Below are positions 1-9,527 of a stretch of 64,000 nt of DNA, one piece after another. Position numbers and translations under genes: made by a program. Positions within the stretch are counted from its first letter, which is position 1; every line of letters starts with the position of its first letter. This DNA comes from Mycobacterium basiliense (lineage in GTDB: Bacteria > Actinomycetota > Actinomycetes > Mycobacteriales > Mycobacteriaceae). Location of the stretch: positions 3,844,001 to 3,908,000 of the forward strand of contig NZ_LR130759.1 of the NCBI RefSeq assembly GCF_900292015.1, in the 5' to 3' direction. A model generated the notes under the pieces. It had not been told where the DNA came from and made no database searches. It worked only from the letters and a program-made list of their open reading frames with translations.

Positions 1-473
1 TCTATATCTACTTCGAGGACAAGGGCCACCTACTGCGCCGCCTGGCCGGCCAGGTCTTCGGCGAATTGGCCACCGGGGCGCAGCGCTGGTGGGACGTCGC
101 CTCCAGACACAACCCCGGCGACATCCGAACCGCGATGCGCACGGTGATTGCCAGCTATCGTCGACACCAACCGGTGCTGGTCGCCCTCAACGAGATGGCC
201 GGCTACGATCCAGCGACCGCGCAGACGTATCGGCAGATACTGACCGCGATCTCCCAGCGGTTGGCCCGCGTCATCAAGGATGGCCAGGCCGACGGCTCGA
301 TCCGTTCCGAACTATCTCCAACCACCACGGCCAACGCCCTGACCTGGATGGTCGAGCGAAGCTGTCAGCAGAACCTACCGGCAAGTCCGCCCGATTTCGA
401 CGCCGAGCTGGCCGCTACTTTGTCTGAAATCGTTTGGGGTGCACTATATCTCAGGCCAGCATCGGCGAGCTGA
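1..473 (+). CDS. TetR-family transcriptional regulator, C-terminal part (5' end outside window)
   Basis: The frame is open from base 3 to the TGA at 471-473. It begins in YIYFEDKGHLLRRLA, which resembles the end of the TetR N-terminal helix-turn-helix (the usual YxxFxxKExLL). The remaining ~135 residues are a helical ligand-binding/dimerisation domain, so the protein is a DNA-binding repressor whose ligand cannot be told from the sequence. The gene converges on proB with only 2 bp between the stops. Its start and probable divergent target lie upstream of the window. The family call is fairly safe; the role is unknown. Confidence 0.75.
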   Translation, partial: YIYFEDKGHLLRRLAGQVFGELATGAQRWWDVASRHNPGDIRTAMRTVIASYRRHQPVLVALNEMAGYDPATAQTYRQILTAISQRLARVIKDGQADGSIRSELSPTTTANALTWMVERSCQQNLPASPPDFDAELAATLSEIVWGALYLRPASAS

Positions 474-475
474 GA

Positions 476-1582
476 CTACACGGCAACCAGGTCGTCGGCG
501 TGCACCGCGGGCCGGCGAAGCTCGCCGGGTAAATCGGAGGTAGACCGACCCATCATGGTGGCCAGCTCGGTCGCGTCATATGCGACCACGCCACGGGCAA
601 CAATGGTCGCATCGGGCCCGCATAGGTTGACTACATCGCCGCCAAAAAACTTGCCGGACACTGCCGTAATGCCGGCCGCCAACAGCGAGCGGCGTTGCCG
701 CACCACCGCGCGCACGGCACCGGCATCAAGAGTCAACGAACCGGCGGCCTCGGCGGCATATCGCACCCAGAACCGGCGGGCGGACATGCGGTGGGCCCGC
801 GCCGCAAACACGGTGCCCACCGACGCATCGGTGAGCGCGGTCGCGGCACCGTCAGCGGGGGCCAGCAGCACCGGCACCCCCGCGTCGGCGGCCAGCAACG
901 CCGACGACATCTTGGACAACATTCCGCCGGTGCCCAAGTGACTACTTCGCCCGGCGACCACACCATCCAGATCGGCCTGACCGGCAACCTCAGGAATGAA
1001 ACTCGCCCCCTTGACCTTTCGGGGATCGGCATCGTAGAGACCATCGATGTCCGACAGCAACACCAGCGCCTCGGCGCCCACCAGATGGGCCACCAACGCC
1101 GAAAGTCGATCATTATCACCGAACCGGATTTCGTTAGTCGCCACCGTGTCGTTCTCGTTGACGATCGCCACCGCGTGCAGCGCCCGCAACCGGTCCAGGG
1201 TGCGCTGGGCGTTGGTGTGTTGTACTCGCATCGCGATGTCGTGCGCGGTCAGCAACACCTGTCCTACCGTGCGACCATAACGCGCGAAAGCAGCGCTCCA
1301 CGAGTTCACCAACGCCACCTGACCGACGCTGGCCGCGGCCTGTTTGGTCGCCAAATCATTTGGGCGACGCGATAATCCGAGCGGTTCAATACCCGCCGCG
1401 ATCGCTCCCGACGAAACGATGATGACATCGGTACCCGCCTTCATCCGCGCCTCGATCGCATCGGCGAGCTCAGCGAGGCGGCTGGCGTCGAACACTCCCG
1501 TCGGTGTGGTCAGCGCCGTCGTCCCGACCTTGACAACTATGCTGCGTGCGGTCCGGATGGCCTCCCGGTGCGGGCTGGTCAT
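476..1582 (-). CDS. proB: Glutamate 5-kinase
   Basis: ATP-dependent phosphorylation of glutamate to glutamyl-5-phosphate, the first step of proline synthesis in the cytoplasm. The 368-residue protein opens with an amino-acid-kinase fold ([12 protein letters not shown] near residue 16, VSSGAIAAG near 56, NENDTVA near 142, a GTGGM phosphate loop near 217). It ends with a ~75-residue PUA domain, as in long bacterial ProB enzymes. The ATG overlaps the stop of the upstream obg gene by 4 bp (ATGA), so the two are translationally coupled in the rplU-rpmA-obg-proB run. proA is not in this window. Confidence 0.96.
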   Translation of the reverse strand: MTSPHREAIRTARSIVVKVGTTALTTPTGVFDASRLAELADAIEARMKAGTDVIIVSSGAIAAGIEPLGLSRRPNDLATKQAAASVGQVALVNSWSAAFARYGRTVGQVLLTAHDIAMRVQHTNAQRTLDRLRALHAVAIVNENDTVATNEIRFGDNDRLSALVAHLVGAEALVLLSDIDGLYDADPRKVKGASFIPEVAGQADLDGVVAGRSSHLGTGGMLSKMSSALLAADAGVPVLLAPADGAATALTDASVGTVFAARAHRMSARRFWVRYAAEAAGSLTLDAGAVRAVVRQRRSLLAAGITAVSGKFFGGDVVNLCGPDATIVARGVVAYDATELATMMGRSTSDLPGELRRPAVHADDLVAV

Positions 1583-3021
1583 CCGCCGTCACCGCGGTCA
1601 CGTCGCTGCTGGCGGGCCGCCTTGCGCTCGGCGGCCCCAGTCCGATCGTTGCGTTCCAGGCGCGTATCGGTGCCCCGACCGGACATTGCAACGTGGCCAC
1701 CCGCTGGAGTCTGCGGCTCCCAGTCGAAGGTCATCTCACCGATGGTTACCGCGCACCCCGGTTGGGCGCCTAGCCTCAGCAGTTCCTCCTCAACACCCAA
1801 CCGCGCGAGGCGGTCCGCAAGGTAGCCGACGGCCTCGTCATTGTCGAAGTTGGTTTGGCCGATCCAACGCTCGGGCCGAGCACCGGTCACCACGAATCCG
1901 CCGCGGCCATCCGGCTGCACATCGAAGCCGCTGTCGTCGATCGGCACGGGACGGATCACCGGCCGACGCGGCGGTGCTTGCGGCCGGGTGGCGTTGTACT
2001 CCGAGACCATCTGCCACAGCCCAAAGATCAACGGTTGCAGGTTTTCGCGGGTTGCCGTCGACACCAGGAACACCGGCCAGCCCCGTTGAGCGATCTCGTC
2101 ACGGACGAATTCGGCAAGCTCGCGGGCCTCGGGAACGTCGATCTTGTTGAGCACCACGGCACGGGGCCGCTCGGTGAGATCGTCGAGCACAGCGTCGCCT
2201 TGCAGCGTGGGCTGGTAGGCCGCGAGTTCGGCCTCCAGCGCGTCGATGTCAGAGATCGGGTCGCGATCCGGCTCAGCGGTCGCGCAGTCCACAACATGAA
2301 CCAGCACCGCGCAACGTTCTATGTGCCGCAAGAAGTCCAGCCCCAGGCCGCGACCTTGCGATGCCCCCGGGATCAAACCGGGTACGTCGGCCACGGTGAA
2401 TGAATGCTCGCCCGCCGACACCACACCGAGATTGGGAACCAGGGTGGTGAATGGATAGTCAGCGATCTTGGGTTTCGCCGCCGAAATCACCGACACTAGC
2501 GAGGATTTTCCCGCCGAGGGGAAACCGACCAACCCGACATCGGCGACGGTCTTGAGTTCCAGCGTGAGGTCGCGTGCCTGCCCCGGCTCACCAAGAAGCG
2601 CAAAGCCGGGCGCCTTGCGGGCGCGCGACGCTAGCGCGGCGTTGCCCAAGCCGCCCCGCCCGCCGGCGGCGGCTTCAAAGCGGGTACCAGTACCGACCAG
2701 GTCGGCCAGCAGCCGTCCGTTTTCGTCGAGCACCACGGTGCCGTCGGGAACCTTGATTTCCAGGTCGGCGCCCGCGGCGCCGTCGCGGTTGTTGCCCATC
2801 CCCTGTTTGCCGGAAGGGGCGGTGACATGCGGACGGAAATGGAAGTCGAGCAGCGTATGCACCTGCGGATCTACCACGAAAACGACGCTGCCGCCCCGCC
2901 CTCCGTTGCCACCGTCGGGCCCGCCCAACGGCTTGAATTTCTCACGGTGAACCGAGGCACACCCATTGCCACCGGAACCGGCCCGCGCATGAATGACTAC
3001 CCGATCGACGAACCGAGGCAT
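1579..3021 (-). CDS. obg: Obg/CgtA ribosome-associated GTPase
   Basis: Essential GTPase of large-subunit ribosome maturation and stress control. Domain order in the 480 residues: glycine-rich Obg domain (1-160), G domain with GFPSAGKS (166-173), DVPG (212-215) and NKID (292-295), and a C-terminal OCT domain (~360-440) before a basic, charged tail. Length matches the mycobacterial homologue. It follows rpmA by 103 bp, the classical rplU-rpmA-obg order that links the GTPase to 50S assembly, and overlaps proB by 4 bp. Confidence 0.97.
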   Translation of the reverse strand: MPRFVDRVVIHARAGSGGNGCASVHREKFKPLGGPDGGNGGRGGSVVFVVDPQVHTLLDFHFRPHVTAPSGKQGMGNNRDGAAGADLEIKVPDGTVVLDENGRLLADLVGTGTRFEAAAGGRGGLGNAALASRARKAPGFALLGEPGQARDLTLELKTVADVGLVGFPSAGKSSLVSVISAAKPKIADYPFTTLVPNLGVVSAGEHSFTVADVPGLIPGASQGRGLGLDFLRHIERCAVLVHVVDCATAEPDRDPISDIDALEAELAAYQPTLQGDAVLDDLTERPRAVVLNKIDVPEARELAEFVRDEIAQRGWPVFLVSTATRENLQPLIFGLWQMVSEYNATRPQAPPRRPVIRPVPIDDSGFDVQPDGRGGFVVTGARPERWIGQTNFDNDEAVGYLADRLARLGVEEELLRLGAQPGCAVTIGEMTFDWEPQTPAGGHVAMSGRGTDTRLERNDRTGAAERKAARQQRRDRGDGG

Positions 3022-3124
3022 CGGGTTTCCTCACATACCTCTCCAGGACCGAACCGGGCCGAGATCTACGTTTTGCAGACTTTGCGCGAGAGCACAGCTG
3101 CAAAACGTCGATCTCGACGCACGA

Positions 3125-3376
3125 CTAGACCTCGACGATGCTGACGGTCTTGCGTCCGCGCTTGACGCCGAACTCGACCGCGCCGGCCGCCTTAGCGAAC
3201 AACGTGTCATCTCCACCGCGCCCCACGTTGACGCCTGGGTGAAATTTTGTGCCGCGCTGACGGACCAGGATCTCGCCGGCCTTGACTACCTGGCCGCCGA
3301 ATCGCTTGACCCCGAGCCGCTGAGCGGCGGAATCGCGACCATTGCGTGAGCTGGAAGCGCCCTTCTTATGTGCCAT
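3125..3376 (-). CDS. rpmA: 50S ribosomal protein L27
   Basis: An 83-residue basic ribosomal protein starting [16 protein letters not shown], the conserved flexible N-terminus of L27 that reaches the peptidyl-transferase centre. The [14 protein letters not shown] core follows. A GGGGAGG Shine-Dalgarno lies just upstream of the ATG. It follows rplU by 14 bp, so the two are co-transcribed. Like other actinobacterial L27 proteins it starts directly with the mature sequence, with no N-terminal cleavage extension. Confidence 0.97.
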   Translation of the reverse strand: MAHKKGASSSRNGRDSAAQRLGVKRFGGQVVKAGEILVRQRGTKFHPGVNVGRGGDDTLFAKAAGAVEFGVKRGRKTVSIVEV

Positions 3377-3390
3377 TTCTGTCGCCTCCC

Positions 3391-3702
3391 CTACTTGATG
3401 CCCGTGACTTTGAGCACCGTCAGCTGCTGACGGTGTCCCTGGCGCTTGTGGTAGCCGGTCTTGTTCTTGAACTTGTGGATCCGGATCTTGGGGCCCTTGA
3501 CGTGCTCAAGCACCTCGCCGGTTACGGCGACTTTGGCCAGGGCCGTGGCATCGGTAGTCACCGTGGCGCCGTCTACGACCAGCGCGACGGGCAGTGACAC
3601 CTTGGCACCGGGGTCGGATTCGAGCTTCTCGACCTTGACCACGTCTCCAACAGCAACCTTGTATTGCTTGCCGCCGGTCTTGACGATTGCGTAGGTCGCC
3701 AT
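3391..3702 (-). CDS. rplU: 50S ribosomal protein L21
   Basis: L21 binds 23S rRNA in the large subunit. The 103-residue form starts [15 protein letters not shown], the conserved L21 N-terminus, and contains the [17 protein letters not shown] signature near the C-terminus. An in-frame ATG 45 bp upstream (3747) would add 15 residues with no family match, so the ATG at 3702 is preferred; GGTGCACC lies just upstream but no strong Shine-Dalgarno is seen. It is the first gene of the L21-L27-Obg-ProB run. Confidence 0.96.
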   Translation of the reverse strand: MATYAIVKTGGKQYKVAVGDVVKVEKLESDPGAKVSLPVALVVDGATVTTDATALAKVAVTGEVLEHVKGPKIRIHKFKNKTGYHKRQGHRQQLTVLKVTGIK

Positions 3703-3783
3703 CGTAGGTGCACCTCTACTCGTTGTCGTGCGTACTCTTGCGGGCACGCATCACCGGTTACGTGCGCGTGCGGGTCTGGTTTT

Positions 3784-3801
3784 GGGGACCTCAAAAGTCC
3801 C
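3784..3801 (-). terminator. Small hairpin between rne and rplU
   Basis: GGGAC and GTCCC pair around a 7-nt loop, about 100 bp past the rne stop and 80 bp before the rplU start. There is no U-tract, so it could be an rne 3' structure, part of the rplU leader, or chance in GC-rich DNA. The rest of 3703-3900 shows no gene. Confidence 0.3.
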
Positions 3802-3900
3802 GCCGTCGCCAGCCAAATCCCAACAACCTGGGCCTGACGACAACTGATCCAGGGTACGTGACCAGCAGCTACAGGGTCAAACTGGGCCCACGGTGTGGCG

Positions 3901-6822
3901 TCAGTCCAAATGTATGGGCGGACCCGCGGGACGGCCCGCGGCCCGCCGGCGCGGACGTCCGGAACCCGAGGCGACCTCGGCCGCTACCGATGGGCCGCCG
4001 GGACGATCACCGTGATGAGTCTCGTCCTCATCATCTTCGGCGGCCGAATTGTCCGAATCATCGACTTCTAGGTCGTCGTCCAAGTCGTCGTCATCGAGGT
4101 CCGCGTCGTCATCGAGTTCCTCGTCGTCTTCATCGTCTTCATCGTCTTCATCGGCGTCGTCATCGTCATCGGCATCCTCGTCGTCGTCCTCGTCATCGGC
4201 GTCATCCAGATCCGAGTCGTCGAGCTCGTCGTCGGTGCCGGTGTCGTCGGTGTCGTTGGGCAACGCCGCTGCGTTCTGGTCGTCGATCTCGGCGGTGAAT
4301 TCCTCGTCGGACTCGCCGGATTCCCCGTCACCGCGACCGGACCCCGAGGACGCACCAGCGGCCATCGCTTTGAACATCGGGTGCTCGCCGGGAGCATGAG
4401 TGGGGACTTTGGCGACCGGAGTTTCCTCGGCGCGGCCCTTCTTCGACCGCCTGTTCCGGCGCCCCCCAGATTCGGACTTGCGTCCAGACGCCGGCGCAGA
4501 GTCCACCGGGTCGGCATGCAGCAGAATGCCCCGACCGGTGCAATGCGGACACGATGTCGAGAAGGCCTCGATCAAACCCGTGCCCAGCCGCTTGCGGGTC
4601 AGCTGGACCAGACCCAGCGAAGTCACTTCCGATACCTGGTGGCGAGTGCGGTCGCGGGCCAGCGCCTCGGTCAGCCGGCGCAGCACCAGGTCCCGGTTGG
4701 ATTCCAACACCATGTCGATGAAGTCGATAACCACGATGCCGCCGATGTCGCGCAACCGCAGCTGGCGCACGATCTCCTCGGCCGCCTCGAGGTTGTTCTT
4801 GGTGACCGTCTGCTCAAGATTGCCACCCGACCCGGTGAACTTGCCGGTGTTGACATCGATCACCGTCATCGCTTCGGTTCGGTCGATCACCAACGTGCCA
4901 CCCGATGGCAACCACACCTTGCGGTCCATCGCTTTGACCAGTTGCTCGTCGATGCGATGCACCGCAAAGACATCCGGGCCGGTTTGTCCATCCGGCCCGG
5001 TGACCGGTTCGTACTTGGTCAGCTTGGAAACCAGATCGGGGGCGACGGAATTGACGTAGTCGTTGATCGTGGCCCAGGCCTGGTCCCCGGAGACGACCAA
5101 CCCGGTGAAATCCTCATTGAACAGGTCCCGGATGACCTTGACCAGCACGTCCGGCTCCTCGTAGAGCGCCACCGCGGCACCGGCGGCCTTCCCCTTGATT
5201 TCGGCGGACTGGGCTTCGATCTGGCCCCAGCGCTCCTGAAGCCGGGCCACATCGGCGCGGATGTCGTCGGCCTTGACGCCTTCGGATGCGGTGCGGATGA
5301 TGACACCCGCGTCGGAGGGCACCACCTCACGCAGGATCTCTTTGAGTCGCTGGCGTTCGGTGTCGGGCAGCTTGCGGCTGATACCAGTTGACGACGCGCC
5401 GGGCACATACACCAGGTAACGGCCGGCCAGCGACACCTGGGTGGTCAGCCGTGCTCCCTTGTGGCCCACCGGGTCCTTGCTGACCTGGACGACCACGTAG
5501 TCACCCGGTTTGAGCGCCTGCTCGATTTTCCGGTCGGCCCCGCCCAGACCCGCGGCGTCCCAATTGACCTCGCCCGCGTAGAGCACACCGTTGCGACCAC
5601 GACCGATGTCGACGAACGCCGCCTCCATCGACGGCAGGACATTTTGCACGATTCCGAGATAGATGTTGCCCACCAACGATGCCGAGGCGGCCGAAGTCAC
5701 GAAATGCTCGACGACAATCCCGTCTTCGAGCACCGCGATCTGGGTGTATCGGGCGCCCGGGTGCGGCGGCTCGGTGCGCACCCGGTCACGCACCACCATC
5801 ACCCGCTCAACTGCCTCGCGGCGAGCCAGGAATTCGGCCTCACTCAATACCGGCGGGCGGCGCCGCCCCGCATCGCGCCCGTCCCTGCGGCGCTGCCGCT
5901 TGGCTTCCAGCCGGGTCGAGCCGTCTATTCCCTTGATCTCGTTGCTACCGGCAGCGTTCGAGTTGCCGGACTTGCCGCCGGAGCGGGGCGCACGTTCATG
6001 CACGACGGTGTTGGGCGGATCGTCGGGCGCCGGACTGTCGTCGTTGTCGTCACCGGAGCCCGACTTGCGCCGCCGACGCCGCCGGCGCCGGCGGTTGCCG
6101 CCCTCCGCGGAAGCGCTGTCATCGTCACCGTCTTCAGAGTCTTCGGAGTCTTGGGGGTCTTGGGGGTCTTGGGAGTCGGAGCCGCCGGTGTCATCGGCGC
6201 TGCCGGAGCCTCGGGCGCCCTTTTGGTCGGGCTCGTCACCGTCCTCACCGCCCTGGCCCTGACCATCCGATCCGCCTTGCTCACCGCGTCCCCGGCCACG
6301 GCCGCGACGGCCCCGGCGACGCCGCCGGCCGGCCGGCCGGTCGGTCTGCTCTTCGTCGTCCTCACCGTCGGAGTCGTCGGCACCGTCGTCATCGGCGGCT
6401 TCGTCGTCCTGATCTGCCGTCGCGGGGAGCGGCTGAGGCGCCACGAACAGCGGCATATAGTGGGGCCGCTCCGCCCGGGTCTCAACTATCTGCACCGTCT
6501 CCTGGGTTTCCAGGATCAGGCGAGACTCGGGTTCGCCGGGAGCCGCTGGTTCATCGGCGGGATCGGCGGCCGCCTGCGCGGGAGCGGCGCTTTGTTCCGC
6601 TGACTGTTCGGCCAGCAGATCACGCACCCGCACCGCATCGACGCGGTCCACGCTGGAGTGCGCGCTGCGGATCCGCCCATCGAGTGCGTTCAGCGCGTCC
6701 AGCACCCGCCTGCTGCTCGTTCCCAGCGTTCGCGCCAGGGAATGGACTCTTAGTCGGTCCGGCAGTTCCGCACGCTGTATCTGCTCATTTCCTGCGTCTG
6801 AAGATGCGACATCGTCTTCCAC
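3901..6822 (-). CDS. rne: Ribonuclease E/G
   Basis: Main endoribonuclease for mRNA decay and rRNA processing, and scaffold of the degradosome. The 973 residues comprise a long, charged, disordered N-terminal region (1-~350) with acidic and Arg-rich blocks. Next is an S1 domain (~385-460), then the catalytic RNase E/G domain with VIDVNTGKFTG (~650) and the metal-binding VIDFIDM (~698). The zinc-link CPHC is near 757, and an extremely acidic C-terminal region (~860-940) precedes a short basic tail. GTG start at 6822 is set by GAGGAG 5 nt upstream. Disorder on both sides of the core is typical of actinobacterial RNase E. Confidence 0.95.
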   Translation of the reverse strand: MEDDVASSDAGNEQIQRAELPDRLRVHSLARTLGTSSRRVLDALNALDGRIRSAHSSVDRVDAVRVRDLLAEQSAEQSAAPAQAAADPADEPAAPGEPESRLILETQETVQIVETRAERPHYMPLFVAPQPLPATADQDDEAADDDGADDSDGEDDEEQTDRPAGRRRRRGRRGRGRGRGEQGGSDGQGQGGEDGDEPDQKGARGSGSADDTGGSDSQDPQDPQDSEDSEDGDDDSASAEGGNRRRRRRRRRKSGSGDDNDDSPAPDDPPNTVVHERAPRSGGKSGNSNAAGSNEIKGIDGSTRLEAKRQRRRDGRDAGRRRPPVLSEAEFLARREAVERVMVVRDRVRTEPPHPGARYTQIAVLEDGIVVEHFVTSAASASLVGNIYLGIVQNVLPSMEAAFVDIGRGRNGVLYAGEVNWDAAGLGGADRKIEQALKPGDYVVVQVSKDPVGHKGARLTTQVSLAGRYLVYVPGASSTGISRKLPDTERQRLKEILREVVPSDAGVIIRTASEGVKADDIRADVARLQERWGQIEAQSAEIKGKAAGAAVALYEEPDVLVKVIRDLFNEDFTGLVVSGDQAWATINDYVNSVAPDLVSKLTKYEPVTGPDGQTGPDVFAVHRIDEQLVKAMDRKVWLPSGGTLVIDRTEAMTVIDVNTGKFTGSGGNLEQTVTKNNLEAAEEIVRQLRLRDIGGIVVIDFIDMVLESNRDLVLRRLTEALARDRTRHQVSEVTSLGLVQLTRKRLGTGLIEAFSTSCPHCTGRGILLHADPVDSAPASGRKSESGGRRNRRSKKGRAEETPVAKVPTHAPGEHPMFKAMAAGASSGSGRGDGESGESDEEFTAEIDDQNAAALPNDTDDTGTDDELDDSDLDDADDEDDDEDADDDDDADEDDEDDEDDEELDDDADLDDDDLDDDLEVDDSDNSAAEDDEDETHHGDRPGGPSVAAEVASGSGRPRRRAAGRPAGPPIHLD
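4124..4150 (-). repeat. 9-bp tandem repeat in the acidic tail of rne
   Basis: Three exact copies of tcgtcttca (plus strand) lie inside a ~150-bp stretch made almost only of Asp/Glu codons, encoding DDE-type acidic repeats. Such short-period tracts can slip in replication without breaking frame, so copy number may vary between strains. Confidence 0.8.
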
Positions 6823-7148
6823 GTATTCTCCTCAAGCCCCCGGGCGCGTCCTGTGGAACGCGGCCACGCGAGGGCTTCGCTATGTGCCCGGGTCACTTCT
6901 CCCGCGCTTGTAATGGTCTTGCTCCGAGCGGCCCACAACGAACCCACTCGGCGCCGTGCCGAATGACGGCTTGACATGCCGCGCCGCATCGCGTGATAAC
7001 GATCGTCGCGCTTGTCTAAGTCTTCATCCGGGTGTTCGACGCCGGTCCGGCGACGTTCACCCGGAGTCAGTATCCCATATCGCTGGGCGAGCTCACGTTC
7101 TCCTGAGCCGGGCGTCCCGAAACCATGGCGCCGACCCGCGCCCAGGTG
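6823..7148. other. Intergenic region between ndk and rne (326 bp)
   Basis: No convincing gene on either strand. It should carry the rne promoter and 5' leader; the only clear element is the GAGGAG ribosome-binding site next to the rne GTG. I could not place a -10/-35 pair with confidence. Confidence 0.6.
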
Positions 7149-7559
7149 CTAAACGGCGGGAAACCACAGCGCGATTTCGCGCTGCGCCGATTCGGCGGAG
7201 TCCGAGCCGTGCACCAGGTTGAACTGGGTCTCCAGGCCGAAGTCACCTCGGATGGTGCCGGGCGTGGCCTTGTCGACCGGGTCGGTGCCACCGGCGAGCT
7301 GACGAAACGCGGCAATCGCCCGGGGACCCGCCACGACGGCCGCCACGACCGGTCCGGAAGTAATGAACTCTAACAACGATCCGAAGAATGGCTTGCCTTC
7401 GTGTTCGGCGTAGTGACGGCTGGCCACCTCCTCACTGACGTTTCTGAGCTCCAGGGCCACGATGGTGAGGCCCTTGCGCTCGATGCGGCTGATGATCTCG
7501 CCGACAAGTTGGCGCTGCACACCGTCGGGCTTGATCAGTACGAGGGTCCGTTCGCTCAC
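7149..7559 (-). CDS. ndk: Nucleoside diphosphate kinase
   Basis: Transfers the gamma phosphate from ATP to other nucleoside diphosphates through a phospho-histidine. The 136-residue protein starts [15 protein letters not shown] after a GTG at 7559 and carries the active-site NLVHGSDS motif with catalytic His117, exactly the position and length of mycobacterial NdkA. An in-frame start 24 bp upstream adds residues that do not belong to the family. It lies downstream of the folC/DUF4233 pair and upstream of rne. Confidence 0.96.
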   Translation of the reverse strand: MSERTLVLIKPDGVQRQLVGEIISRIERKGLTIVALELRNVSEEVASRHYAEHEGKPFFGSLLEFITSGPVVAAVVAGPRAIAAFRQLAGGTDPVDKATPGTIRGDFGLETQFNLVHGSDSAESAQREIALWFPAV

Positions 7560-7671
7560 GGGGGCTAACAGTAGATGGCCCAACAGGCCGCCCCAAACCT
7601 GGATGCCTCAGTGAGACATAGCGCGCCCACAGTGCGCCCAGTGAACGGATGGCAGCGGCGCCCGGCCCGGA

Positions 7672-8076
7672 TCAAGGTGGCGGCGGCAGTCCCTGTCGCT
7701 CCCGCCGGCGCACCTCGGCGCGGAAATACGCGATCAGCCCCCACACCAGGGCAAACAAGATTCCGATGAAGCCGATGCCGGGGTACACCCAGAAACCGGC
7801 GACGAGGACCAGCTGCACGCCAAGGTTCACCCAGATCGCCCACGATCTGCGTTGCAGTCCGGCCAGCAAAACCAGCAGCGCGGTCAAACCGACGAGGTAA
7901 CCCAGCGCCACCGGGTTCAGGCCGCCGCCCACCGCCCCCACGACCGGTATCGCCAACAACACCACAATCGACTCGAGCAGCAATGTCGCGGCCATCACCG
8001 CGCCGAAGCTCTTCCACGGGTCAGCCCGCGGCGCCGGATCGCCGGGGTCGGCCGGCCGCTGGGGTCGCTCCGTCAT
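7672..8076 (-). CDS. Small integral membrane protein, DUF4233 family (Rv2446c type)
   Basis: A 134-residue protein with about four hydrophobic segments (roughly 26-46, 50-70, 77-100 and 101-121), with Pro/Arg-rich ends. It resembles the DUF4233 protein that follows folC in mycobacteria. Function is unknown. Its ATG overlaps the folC stop by 4 bp (ATGA), so expression is coupled to the folate gene. The link to folate metabolism is only by position. Confidence 0.8.
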   Translation of the reverse strand: MTERPQRPADPGDPAPRADPWKSFGAVMAATLLLESIVVLLAIPVVGAVGGGLNPVALGYLVGLTALLVLLAGLQRRSWAIWVNLGVQLVLVAGFWVYPGIGFIGILFALVWGLIAYFRAEVRRRERQGLPPPP

Positions 8077-9527
8077 TGCGGATCACGACCAAACAGCGTC
8101 CGGGCGGCCCCGGCGGTAACCACCGAGCCGGTGATGACGATCCCAGTTCCGGAAAACGAAACCCCCTGCGCTTCCGAATCGGCGGCCGCGTCATCGACCA
8201 GCGCGGTTGCCGCGTCGATCGCATCTTGCAGGTTCGCGGCGGTGATCACCCGATCCGGACCGAAGCGCTGCTGGGCCGCCAAGGCCAGCGCCTCCACATC
8301 CAGTGCGCGCGGTGACCCATTGTGGGTCACCACCACGGAGTCGAACACCGGCTCCAACGCAGCCAAAATTCCGTCCACGTCCTTATCGGCCATCACGCTG
8401 ACCACGCCAATCAGAGTGCGGAAATCGAATTCAGTGGATAGCGAGTGCGCCAGCGCACTGGCCCCGGCGGGATTGTGCGCGGCATCGGCAAACACCGCCG
8501 GGGCGCTGCGTAAGCGCTCCAACCGGCCGGGACTGGTGACGGCGGCAAAACCCGCCCGGACCGCCTCAAGATCGAGCTGACGCCGCGCACCCGCGCCGAA
8601 AAACGCTTCGACCGCGGCCAAGGCCACCGCGGCGTTGTGTGCCTGGTGCTCACCGTGCAATGGCAGGTAGACGTCGGAGTACACCCCGCCGAGGCCCTGC
8701 AGTTGCAGCAGTTGCCCGCCAACCGCCACCTGCCGCCCCACCACCGCGAATTCCGAATCCTCCCGGGCCACCGCGGCTTCGGCGCGCACCGCTTGGGCCA
8801 GCACCACCTCCATGGCCTCCGGCACCTGCCGCCCAATGACAACGACGGTGTCGGGTGAACCATCGGCGGCCTGGTGGATGATGCCGGCCTTCTCCCCGGC
8901 GATCGCCGCGATGTCGTGGCCGAGGTAGTCGACGTGGTCAACACTGATCGGGGTAATCACCGTCACCGCAGCGTTGATCACGTTGGTGGCGTCCCACCGG
9001 CCACCCAGCCCCACCTCGACCACGGCGACGTCGACGGGCGCGTCCGCAAACGCCGCGAACGCCATGGCCGTGAGTACCTCGAACTTGCTCATGGCCGGTC
9101 CACCGGCCTCTTGCGACTGCCGGTCGATCATGTGCACAAACGGCTCGATTTCGCGGTAGGTCGCCACGTAGCGAGCCGGGCTGATCGGCTTTCCGTCGAT
9201 CGAGATACGTTCCACCACCGATTGCAGATGGGGGCTGGTGGTCCTGCCGGTGCGCTGATATAGGGCGGTGACCAGCGCATCGACCATCCGCGCCACCGAG
9301 GTCTTGCCGTTGGTGCCGGCGATGTGGATCGACGGATAGCCGAGTTGGGGTGAACCGAGCAGATCCATCAACGCGCTGATCCGGGTCAGGCTCGGTTCGA
9401 TGCGGGTTTCCGGCCAGCGTTGGTCCAACAGGTGCTCGACCTGTAGCAGGGAGGCGATCTCGTCCGGCGTGGGACCGGCTTCGCGATCCTGGCCTAGCTC
9501 AGGGAATTCCTGTGACTCGAAACTCAT
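8073..9527 (-). CDS. folC: Folylpolyglutamate synthase / dihydrofolate synthase
   Basis: Mur-ligase-like enzyme that adds glutamate to dihydropteroate and folates. 484 residues with the ATP-binding GTNGKTS at 71-77, the [11 protein letters not shown] folate loop near 98, [19 protein letters not shown] in the central domain and DAAHNPAG in the C-terminal domain, all hallmarks of FolC. It overlaps valS upstream and DUF4233 downstream by 4 bp each, the conserved valS-folC pairing. In mycobacteria FolC also activates para-aminosalicylate (family knowledge). Confidence 0.96.
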   Translation of the reverse strand: MSFESQEFPELGQDREAGPTPDEIASLLQVEHLLDQRWPETRIEPSLTRISALMDLLGSPQLGYPSIHIAGTNGKTSVARMVDALVTALYQRTGRTTSPHLQSVVERISIDGKPISPARYVATYREIEPFVHMIDRQSQEAGGPAMSKFEVLTAMAFAAFADAPVDVAVVEVGLGGRWDATNVINAAVTVITPISVDHVDYLGHDIAAIAGEKAGIIHQAADGSPDTVVVIGRQVPEAMEVVLAQAVRAEAAVAREDSEFAVVGRQVAVGGQLLQLQGLGGVYSDVYLPLHGEHQAHNAAVALAAVEAFFGAGARRQLDLEAVRAGFAAVTSPGRLERLRSAPAVFADAAHNPAGASALAHSLSTEFDFRTLIGVVSVMADKDVDGILAALEPVFDSVVVTHNGSPRALDVEALALAAQQRFGPDRVITAANLQDAIDAATALVDDAAADSEAQGVSFSGTGIVITGSVVTAGAARTLFGRDPQ

